This document shows positions 41,451 through 48,568 of a DNA stretch of 64,000 nucleotides, one piece after another. A program made the translations under genes and the position numbers. The notes under the pieces were generated by a model. It saw only the letters and a program-made list of their open reading frames with translations, was not told the origin of the DNA and ran no database searches. Numbering within the stretch: the first letter of the stretch is position 1; each line of letters begins with the position of its first letter. The DNA is from JASBTN01 sp965228805 (GTDB taxonomy: Bacteria; Pseudomonadota; Alphaproteobacteria; Rhodobacterales; Rhodobacteraceae): the NCBI RefSeq assembly GCF_965228805.1, contig NZ_CBDDIE010000003.1, positions 2,666,001 through 2,730,000 of the forward strand, given 5' to 3'.

Positions 41451-41879
41451 TCAGGCCGCCATGACCGCGCCACAGAGGCGGTCGGCGTTGGAGACGACGA
41501 AATCGACAAGCTCCATCGGATCGGCGGATTTGATGCGGATCTGACCATCTTCGACCCCGACCAGTTCGACCAGCGACAGCTGATCGCCATCAACGAAGCC
41601 CATCTGCCAGTCGGGTAGCTGGCGCAAGACCAGGGCGCCTTCGGCCACGACGGTGAAGTTGCTGTGGCGTGGATCGGACTTGATGCGCGGCAGGATGGCC
41701 TCCAGCGCTTCCGCTTCGCCCTCCAGATACTGCACGAAGAAGTCCTCTTCCCGGTGCAGAAAACCGGTCACGCCGAGCCGGGCGTTGTTACGCTGGCACG
41801 CCTCCAGGATGTCGTTGTGAAAGCCGGGATCGGGGGGCAGCAGTGCGCGGCTGTGGTAGATCAGATAGGACAGGGGCAT
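41451..41879 (-). CDS. Short BLUF-domain blue-light sensor
   Basis: A 142-residue protein consisting almost only of a BLUF domain, which binds FAD and switches on blue light. The key residues fit the family spacing: Tyr8 (SYLIYHSRA), Asn32 (RNNARLGVTGFL) and Gln50 (FVQYLEGE), matching the Tyr-Asn-Gln triad of AppA. The remaining residues (QMGFVDGDQLSLVELVGVEDGQIRIKSADPMELVDFVVSNADRL) form a helical cap. No effector domain is attached, so output must be by protein contact. I start at the ATG at 41879; the longer frame adds 13 unrelated residues. Confidence 0.88.
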   Translation of the reverse strand: MPLSYLIYHSRALLPPDPGFHNDILEACQRNNARLGVTGFLHREEDFFVQYLEGEAEALEAILPRIKSDPRHSNFTVVAEGALVLRQLPDWQMGFVDGDQLSLVELVGVEDGQIRIKSADPMELVDFVVSNADRLCGAVMAA

Positions 41880-42110
41880 GAAATCCTCCAAAGTAAAATT
41901 GACGCCATCTTGCGCCAAGAAGGCCGATTATTCCTGAATACTGGTCTTCTGGGGGAGGGGCGCGAAGGGTGTTCTGCAAGTTGGCTGCAAATCGGAACGG
42001 AAATCCACCTTTTGCATATGGGGCGATCATCCTCCCGAACCGCGAAACCCCCGTTGAAGCCTGCGCATGAAGCCAATACGCTGCGCCGGAATGAATTCAG
42101 GGAGATGACC

Positions 42111-43400
42111 ATGACCGATACCCCCCAGGGCTTTGATACGCTGCAAATTCACGCGGGCGCGGAGCCCGATCCGGCTACCGGTGCGCGGCAGGTGCCGATC
42201 TATCAGACCACCGCTTACGTTTTCAAAGACGCGGCCCATGCGGCGCGGCTCTTCAATCTGGAAGAGGTCGGTTACATCTACTCGCGCCTGACCAACCCCA
42301 CGGTTGGTGCGCTGCAGAACCGGATCGCGGCGCTGGAAGGCGGGGCAGGGGCGGTCTGCTGCTCGTCCGGGCACGCGGCGCAGATCATGGCGCTGTTCCC
42401 GCTGATGGGGCCTGGGCTGAACATCGTGGCCTCGAACAAGCTTTACGGCGGTACGGTCACCCAGTTCACCCAGACCTTCAAGCGTTTCGGCTGGGAAGCC
42501 AAGCTTGTCGATTTCGACGATCCGGCCGCGGTCGAGGCCGCCATCGACGAGAACACCCGCGCGCTGTTCTGCGAGACGCTGGCGAACCCGGCGGGCGTGC
42601 CGACCGATATTCCGACCATCGCCGCCATCGGTGACAAGTCGGGCATTCCGCTGGTGGTCGACAACACCTCGGCCACGCCCTACCTGGTGCGCCCGATCGA
42701 ACTCGGTGCGACCCTGGTCGTGCATTCGACCACCAAATACCTGACCGGCAACGGCACGGTGACCGGCGGCGCCATTGTCGACAGTGGCAAGTTCGACTGG
42801 ATGCAGAACGACAAGTTCCCGTCGCTGTCCAAGCCTGAACCGGCCTATCACGGGCTCTGCTTCGGCGAGGCGCTGGGGCCGATGGCCTTTACCTTCCATT
42901 CGATCGCCATCGGGCTGCGTGACCTGGGCATGACGATGAACCCGCAGGCGGCGCATTACACGCTGATGGGGATCGAGACCCTGTCCCTGCGGATGGAGAA
43001 ACATCTAGCCAACGCGCAGAAGGTCGCGGAGTGGCTGGAGGCGGATGATCGGATCGAGGCGGTCAACTACGCCGGTCTGGACAGCTCGCCTTACAAGGCG
43101 CTCGCGGACAAGATCAGCCCGAAAGGTGCGGGCGCACTGTTCACGGTTGCCGTCAAGGGCGGTTACGAGGCCTGCGTGAAACTGGTCGACAACCTGAAAC
43201 TGTTCAGCCACGTCGCCAACCTGGGCGACGCGCGCTCGCTGATCATCCACTCAGCCTCGACCACGCACCGTCAGCTGTCGCCGGAGCAACAGGTGGCCGC
43301 CGGTGCCGCGCCCAATGTGGTGCGCCTGTCGATCGGCATCGAGGACGCGGCGGATATCATCGCCGATCTGGACCAGGCCCTGGCCGCCGCCACCGCCTGA
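42111..43400 (+). CDS. metY: O-acetylhomoserine sulfhydrylase (aminocarboxypropyltransferase)
   Basis: A 429-residue PLP enzyme that makes homocysteine from O-acetylhomoserine and sulfide. YIYSRLTNPTVGALQNRIAALEGGAGAVCCSSGHAAQ is the N-terminal signature; VVDNTSATPYLVRPIELGATLVVHSTTKYLTGNGTVTGG holds the PLP-binding lysine. GGGAG lies six bases before the ATG at 42111; the in-frame ATG at 42105 is too close to it. The long upstream frame from 41664 lies opposite the BLUF gene and is not coding. No SAM riboswitch was recognised in the leader. Confidence 0.92.
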   Translation: MTDTPQGFDTLQIHAGAEPDPATGARQVPIYQTTAYVFKDAAHAARLFNLEEVGYIYSRLTNPTVGALQNRIAALEGGAGAVCCSSGHAAQIMALFPLMGPGLNIVASNKLYGGTVTQFTQTFKRFGWEAKLVDFDDPAAVEAAIDENTRALFCETLANPAGVPTDIPTIAAIGDKSGIPLVVDNTSATPYLVRPIELGATLVVHSTTKYLTGNGTVTGGAIVDSGKFDWMQNDKFPSLSKPEPAYHGLCFGEALGPMAFTFHSIAIGLRDLGMTMNPQAAHYTLMGIETLSLRMEKHLANAQKVAEWLEADDRIEAVNYAGLDSSPYKALADKISPKGAGALFTVAVKGGYEACVKLVDNLKLFSHVANLGDARSLIIHSASTTHRQLSPEQQVAAGAAPNVVRLSIGIEDAADIIADLDQALAAATA

Positions 43401-43421
43401 TCGGCATCACCTATGAGAAAG

Positions 43422-43452
43422 AAAACCCCGCCTCGGAGGAGGCGGGGTTTTC
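43422..43452 (+). terminator. Intrinsic terminator after metY
   Basis: Perfect arms AAAACCCCGCCTC and GAGGCGGGGTTTT (43422-43451) around a four-base loop GGAG. The A-run and T-run make it work in both directions, serving also the convergent gene at 43495. Confidence 0.9.
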
Positions 43453-43494
43453 TATTGATTCAGTTTGTAAATTTCGTGCCGCAAAGCATTGGTA

Positions 43495-44202
43495 TCAATT
43501 GGTAATTTTGAACTCCATTACCACTTCCGCGCGCAGCTCCAGCTCGCCCTGTGCAATCGGCACGCCACCCGCATCGCCCATCGCCATCTCGGCCCGCATC
43601 ATCGGCATCGGGGTGGTCTGGGTCGAGGGCTCGCGGATCGCCATCACCGGGCCCAGGCGCAGCCCGGCGGCTTCGGCGTAGAGCGCGGCGCGGGCTATGG
43701 CGTCGGCCACGGCCAGTTTGCGCGCAGAGGCCTCAAGCGGCCCCGGTTCCTGAAGAGTGAATTGCAAGCCTCTGAATTCATTGGCACCGTCCGCCACGAC
43801 CGCATCCAGGATCCCGCCCAGGGCGGACAGGTCGCGGGCGCGGATGGTCACTGTGTTCGAGGCTTCGAACCCGACCACCTTCGGCGGGACGTTGTGGTCA
43901 TTCGAGCGGTCCCAGATCGGCGACAGGGACAGGCCGCTGGTCTGCATGTCCCGCGCGGCGATGCCCGCCTCGGAAAGCCGTGCCAGCACTGCCGCCGCGC
44001 CCGCATTGGTCGCCGTCAGCGCCTCCGCCGCCGTTGCCGCCTGATGGCGCACGCCCAGGGTCAGGACGGCCATATCGGGCGCCGCGCGGGCCACGCCCTC
44101 ACCGGTTACCGTGATGCGACGGGCTGCATCCTCGGCCAAAGCCGCGCCTGCGCCGACAAGACAACTGGCCGCAAGTGCCAGCCCCATAATGATTTTTCTC
44201 AT
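43495..44202 (-). CDS. Exported SIMPL-domain (DUF541) protein
   Basis: A 235-residue protein with a signal peptide (MRKIIMGLALAASCLVGAGAALAED). The mature part is one SIMPL domain: ITVTGEGVARAAPDMAVLTLGVRHQAATAAEALTATNAGAAAVLARLSEAGIAARDMQTSGLSLSPIWD, ending GELELRAEVVMEFKI, the conserved strand. The family occurs in the periplasm or outer surface and its role is poorly defined. GGAGGCAGAT precedes the ATG at 44202, which I prefer over the ATG at 44214. Confidence 0.88.
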   Translation of the reverse strand: MRKIIMGLALAASCLVGAGAALAEDAARRITVTGEGVARAAPDMAVLTLGVRHQAATAAEALTATNAGAAAVLARLSEAGIAARDMQTSGLSLSPIWDRSNDHNVPPKVVGFEASNTVTIRARDLSALGGILDAVVADGANEFRGLQFTLQEPGPLEASARKLAVADAIARAALYAEAAGLRLGPVMAIREPSTQTTPMPMMRAEMAMGDAGGVPIAQGELELRAEVVMEFKITN

Positions 44203-44357
44203 ATCTGCCTCCATTCCTGTCCATAGGATGCGCTGTTTCCCGCCCTTGCCAAGCCCCGGCGGGACTGAACCCTTCCCATGGGCAAAAACCTGCTATAGTT
44301 TCAACGCGGTGGCGGCGGATGCGCCTCCGTAGGGGAATTTTGCAGGCAAGGCACTCT

Positions 44358-47300
44358 ATGAAACCGAATTTTGCTCTGGACCTCAGCCACGAGGGCATCG
44401 GCCTGTTTCACCGCGCCAAGGGCGGTTGGACCCTGGTGGGCGACGTGGCGCTGGATGACCCGGAGCTGACCGGCAAGATCGAGATGCTGCGCAAGACCGC
44501 GGCCGACCTGTCGCCCGGGGGCTTTACCGCCAAGCTGATCATTCCGGAAAGCCAGATCCTGTTCACCACGCTCACCGCGCCGGGGCCTGACGACATCACC
44601 CGCGAGGTGCAGATCCGCGCCGGGCTCGAAGGGCTAACGCCCTATGAGGTGGGCGAACTGGTCTTCGACTGGCAGGCCGAGGGCGACGAGGTGCACGTGG
44701 CGGTGCTGGCGCGCGAGACCCTGGCCGAGGCCGAGGCCTTTGCAACCGAACACCGTATGAACCCGGTCAGCTACGTGGCGCGCGGCAAGCGCGGCACTTT
44801 CAAGGGTGAGGCTTTCTTTGGTCGCACCGGGGCTGCTTCGACCCTGCTGGGTCCCGCACAGCAGGTGGAGCGGGACAAGAAATCCGTGCCGCTGATGAAA
44901 GGCGCAGCCCCTGTGGCGGAGGCCCCTGCGCCCGCCCCGGAGCCCATATCCGAGCCCGCACCCGAAGAGGCGTTGCCCGAGGTAGCGTTGGACGAACCCG
45001 TGCGCCTGGAGGATCCGATCCTCGCCGAGGAACCGCCGACGGAAGAACCGCAGGTCGATCTGGCGCCCTTCCCGGACCTGCCGGGGGAGGTCTCGGACCC
45101 TGCGCCCGAAACTGCACCGGACCCGGTGCCCGAACCCATTGCCGCGCCGGAACCAGATCTTGCGCTCGACCCGTTCATGCAGGTCGAAGACCCCGCGCCT
45201 GCTCAGGAGCTGGAAGAGTTCGAGAACCGGCTGGCCGATGTCCCCGACCCAGAGCCGGAACCGGAGGCAGACGACGCGCTGCTCGCGCCCTTCCCGCCGC
45301 CCCCCGCCGAAGGGGATGACGAACCCGCCCTGCCGCCGATCACCCCGGTGATCCGCGATCTGCCTGAGGACGCGACCCCGGCCAAGGGCAAGAGGGCTTC
45401 GGGCAAGGGCAAGGCGAAAGCCAAGCGTGGCAAGCAAGCGAAGGCGGCGAAGGCCTCGGAAACATCTGCGGCGCCAACTGCCAAGGCCGCGATGGACGGG
45501 GATGCGGGCGAGCCCCCCGTCTCCGAAAACAAAGCATCGAAAGATACGCCCAAAGAGGCCGAGATCACATCGGTCCCGTCGACCGTACTCGCTGAGGCAC
45601 CTGAGGAACCCGCACCGGCCTTCGCGTCGCGCCGGGGTAAGCCTGAGGGGGCTGCTCCGGCTGCGGCGGAGAAGGCGCCGGAGGTGTCGAAACCGGTTGA
45701 GACCGCCGCACAGGAGGTCGAGGCGAAACCTGCCAAGAAAGCCGAGGCGCCGACCGCGACGAAACCGACCGAAAAGGTGGACGTCTCGACCGACGAGAAA
45801 AGGACGGAAGTGCCGACCGATGAGAAACCGGTCGAGGAGAAATCCGCCGAGGCCCCATCGGCGAAACCCGCCAATGCGCGCCCGGCCCTGGGCGCCGTGG
45901 ATCGCGGGGCCGTGCCCAAGGGCGCGCCGGGCCTGTCCGGTCTGAAGCGGGATGCCGCCGCACCGAAAGCACCGGAAGACAAGGGCGGCCATGCGGGCAA
46001 AGCGCCGAAACCTGCGCCCGATGTGCCGGTCACGGCGGATCGCCTGCCCGACGAGCCGCCCGCAAAACACGCCCGGACCAACGAGGTCAAGGAGCGCGGG
46101 GCGGCCATTGCGCGGGACGCTGGCAAATCCGGCCAGGCGCTGCTGTCTTCGGCGCGCAAGGGGCTGGGCAAGGGCATCGCGGGCATCACGGGCGCGGCAG
46201 GTCGCGCGGGCAAGGCCGCTGCCGCAGCCCGGGTGGAACGCAAATCCGCCAAGCCGGACGCAAAGCCAGACACGCGCCCGGCGGTGGCGTCGACCTCGGC
46301 GGCCAAGACCGATGAGACCGGCAAGCCTTCGGCGCTCGCAGCCTTCCTGGCGAGCCGGACGAAAGAGGACGCAGGCGTGGGCAACGAGGCGGCGACACAG
46401 CCCGTGACGCCTCCGCCCGCTGCGAAATCCGACACCGCAATTGCCCCGCCGCCCAAGCGCAGCGAGGCGGAGGCGATGACCGTCTTCGGCGCGCGTCAGA
46501 CCGGTTCCGTGGGCGGCAAGCCGCGCCACCTGGGTCTGGCGCTGACCCTGCTTTTGCTGCTGGCCATGGCCGTGGCGGCGGTGTGGTCGATGTTCTCGTT
46601 TTCGGACGGGCCGCAGGCGCGGTTCGACCAGCCCGACACCGAGTTCAGCGCTGAGGTGGAGCCGGAACTTGCCCCGGAACCCGAGCCCGAACTGCCTGCC
46701 GAAGACGTCGCAGTTGCCCCGGAACCCGAACTGGCGCCGGAACCGGAGCCCACGCCTGAGGAACTGGCGGAACTGGCGCCGGAGGAACCGGCCGTAGATC
46801 CCGCCGCTGAGGCGGTCGTCGAGCCGGAGCCCGAGCTGCCGCTCGTGCCCGAGCTGTTGGACCGCGAAGCCGCTGAGGCGCGTTACGCGGCCACGGGCAT
46901 CTGGGAGCGTGCGCCGGACGGGGCCGAGGCGCCGTTGGGCGGTCGGATCAGTGACATCTATATCGCCTCGATCGATCCGGAAATCCGGGGCCGCGACCCG
47001 GTCGCCCTGCCGCGTCTGGGCGAAGGGCAGCGCCAAGGCCGACCAGCTTTACCTGCCGCGCCCGCCCCGCCGGGCACGACCTTCGATTTCGACGAGCGCG
47101 GCTTGGTGCGTGCGACGCCCGACGGGGCGCTGTCGCCGGATGGCATCCTGGTATTCAGCGGCACGCCCGAGGTCACCACCGGTCGCCGTCCCGGCACGGC
47201 CGTGCCCGAGGTCACCGATGATGGCGCGCCGGAGCTTCCGCGCATCCGTCCGACCCGCCGCCCCGAAGGGCTGGTCGAAAACAACGAGCGCGCCACGCTT

Positions 47301-47837
47301 GGCGGGTTGTCGCGTGACGAGCTGTCGGCGATCCGCCCGACCCGCCGCCCGGCGGCCCTGGCCGCCGTCGCAGCCGCCACGCCGGACGCTGAAACCGTGG
47401 ACGCCGCCGTGGAGGCGGCCATCGAAGGGCTGAGCGAAGAGGCCCTGGCGGGCGCGACCTCTTCCGCCGTGGCCAATTCCCCGCGGCCGGATCGCCGCCC
47501 GGCGGATTTCGACGAGATCGTTGCAAGGGCCGAGGACAATTCCGATGGGTCGGTCGCCGTGGCGACCACCGCTTCGGTCCAGCCGTCGATCCCGACCAGC
47601 GCTTCGGTGGCGGATCAGGCCACGATCGACGGTGCGCTGAACCTGCGCCGGATCAACCTGATCGGGGTCTACGGGGCCTCGAACGCACGCCGTGCGCTGG
47701 TGCGGCTGCCGTCCGGGCGGTTCATCAAGGTCAGCGTGGGGGATCGTCTGGATGGTGGTCGGGTCACCTCGATCTCGACCAACAAGCTGATCTATCAAAA
47801 GGGCGGGCGCAACCACACGCTGGAAGTGCCCAGCTGA
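44358..47837 (+). CDS. Large single-span membrane protein with GspL/PilM-like start and GspC/PilP-like end
   Basis: 1159 residues in three parts. Residues 1-150 (NFALDLSHEGIGLFHRAKGG, AKLIIPESQILFTTLTAPGP, VQIRAGLEGLTPYEVGELVFDW) resemble the cytosolic part of GspL/PilM/PilN-type assembly proteins. About 150-720 is disordered, Pro/Glu/Ala- then Lys-rich. One transmembrane helix lies at about 725-747 (LGLALTLLLLLAMAVAAVW). The outer part has acidic Pro-Glu repeats, three repeats of IRPTRRP, and a final small domain at about 1094-1159 (INLIGVYGASNARRALVRLP...VSVGDRLDGGRVTSISTNKLIYQKGGRNHTL) like the GspC homology region or PilP. Such end domains normally sit on separate proteins. I assign no function; a trans-envelope scaffold is plausible. 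The start ATG at 44358 follows GGCAAGGCACT. Confidence 0.7.
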   Translation: MKPNFALDLSHEGIGLFHRAKGGWTLVGDVALDDPELTGKIEMLRKTAADLSPGGFTAKLIIPESQILFTTLTAPGPDDITREVQIRAGLEGLTPYEVGELVFDWQAEGDEVHVAVLARETLAEAEAFATEHRMNPVSYVARGKRGTFKGEAFFGRTGAASTLLGPAQQVERDKKSVPLMKGAAPVAEAPAPAPEPISEPAPEEALPEVALDEPVRLEDPILAEEPPTEEPQVDLAPFPDLPGEVSDPAPETAPDPVPEPIAAPEPDLALDPFMQVEDPAPAQELEEFENRLADVPDPEPEPEADDALLAPFPPPPAEGDDEPALPPITPVIRDLPEDATPAKGKRASGKGKAKAKRGKQAKAAKASETSAAPTAKAAMDGDAGEPPVSENKASKDTPKEAEITSVPSTVLAEAPEEPAPAFASRRGKPEGAAPAAAEKAPEVSKPVETAAQEVEAKPAKKAEAPTATKPTEKVDVSTDEKRTEVPTDEKPVEEKSAEAPSAKPANARPALGAVDRGAVPKGAPGLSGLKRDAAAPKAPEDKGGHAGKAPKPAPDVPVTADRLPDEPPAKHARTNEVKERGAAIARDAGKSGQALLSSARKGLGKGIAGITGAAGRAGKAAAAARVERKSAKPDAKPDTRPAVASTSAAKTDETGKPSALAAFLASRTKEDAGVGNEAATQPVTPPPAAKSDTAIAPPPKRSEAEAMTVFGARQTGSVGGKPRHLGLALTLLLLLAMAVAAVWSMFSFSDGPQARFDQPDTEFSAEVEPELAPEPEPELPAEDVAVAPEPELAPEPEPTPEELAELAPEEPAVDPAAEAVVEPEPELPLVPELLDREAAEARYAATGIWERAPDGAEAPLGGRISDIYIASIDPEIRGRDPVALPRLGEGQRQGRPALPAAPAPPGTTFDFDERGLVRATPDGALSPDGILVFSGTPEVTTGRRPGTAVPEVTDDGAPELPRIRPTRRPEGLVENNERATLGGLSRDELSAIRPTRRPAALAAVAAATPDAETVDAAVEAAIEGLSEEALAGATSSAVANSPRPDRRPADFDEIVARAEDNSDGSVAVATTASVQPSIPTSASVADQATIDGALNLRRINLIGVYGASNARRALVRLPSGRFIKVSVGDRLDGGRVTSISTNKLIYQKGGRNHTLEVPS

Positions 47838-47854
47838 GGTAAGCGTGCTTACCT
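47837..47854. terminator. Palindrome overlapping two convergent stop codons
   Basis: AGGTAAGC-GT-GCTTACCT is a perfect eight-base-arm hairpin. Its left edge touches the TGA of the rightward gene (47835-47837), and its right arm contains the TAA of the leftward flavin reductase gene (47849-47851). With only 11 bases between the genes it may end both transcripts. No T-run. Confidence 0.55.
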
Positions 47855-48334
47855 GACCGTGCCGTACGTGCCGCCGAGGAAGGCGAGGGGAACCGCATCT
47901 TCGGTTGTCACGCGGGTCACGCGCCCCAGAACGATGGAGTGATCTCCGGCCAGGGTCACCGTTTCCGTCGCACATTCCAGCCGCGCCGCCGCGCCGTGGA
48001 TCAGCGGCATCCCATGCGGGCCGGGGGTCCAGTCACACAGGTGAAACGGCTGCGCATCCCGCGCGAAGGCGTCCGACAGCGGGCGCTGATCGGCGGTCAG
48101 GATATGGATCGCGAAATGGCTGGCCTGCGCAAAGGTGTCGTGGCGTTCGGACACAACCGCCGGGCACCACAGCACCAGGGGCGGGTTCAGCGAAACGGAC
48201 GTGAAGCTGTTCGCGGTCATGCCGATCGGCCCGGTCTGGGTGCCGGTGGTCACCACGGTCACGCCGGTGGCGAACTTGCCAAGGGCGGCGCGAAGCTCGA
48301 TCGCGTGTTCCGGGCCGGGATTGAAGCTGTTCAT
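47849..48334 (-). CDS. Flavin reductase-like protein (FMN-binding split barrel)
   Basis: A 161-residue protein. LRAALGKFATGVTVVTTGTQTGPIGMTANSFTSVSLNPPLVLWCPAVVSERHDTFAQASHFAIHILTADQRPLSDAFA is the flavin-reductase/HpaC-type fold, and GDHSIVLGRVTRV is the late conserved GDH segment. It probably supplies reduced FMN/FAD using NAD(P)H to a monooxygenase that is not encoded nearby, or reduces flavin for another purpose. Confidence 0.85.
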   Translation of the reverse strand: MNSFNPGPEHAIELRAALGKFATGVTVVTTGTQTGPIGMTANSFTSVSLNPPLVLWCPAVVSERHDTFAQASHFAIHILTADQRPLSDAFARDAQPFHLCDWTPGPHGMPLIHGAAARLECATETVTLAGDHSIVLGRVTRVTTEDAVPLAFLGGTYGTVR

Positions 48335-48568
48335 GGTCGTCCTGTTGCGCGCGGATGCGTTGCGGTTCAGGCGCGCACACTACTGGCGCCGTGCGCGAAG
48401 GAAAAGAGCGAATTGGGTCCTTCTGTCGCAGTTCCGAGGGCGGCCGTTGTTCGGTGTGGTCCGGTGATCCGTGATCCAAAAACGGCATTTCATGTCGGGA
48501 AGCGACGCTGGGCATGAGAATCCGCCGTTATTCTGACCCGAAGGACTGTCATTCTGGAGGTGTGGGGC

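Noticed and set aside
41664..42110. N-terminal extension of metY by about 149 codons
   Set aside because: It is antisense to the BLUF gene, and the family start with a good ribosome-binding site is at 42111.
42001..42110. Possible SAM riboswitch before metY
   Set aside because: I could not find the conserved SAM-II, SAM-V or SAM/SAH core or pseudoknot pairing; much of the leader overlaps the antisense of the BLUF promoter.
44634..47036. 800-residue open frame on the minus strand
   Set aside because: It lies opposite the large rightward gene. Its Arg/Gly/Phe-rich composition is what the antisense of GC-rich Pro/Ala/Glu codons produces, and no motif or ribosome-binding site is seen.
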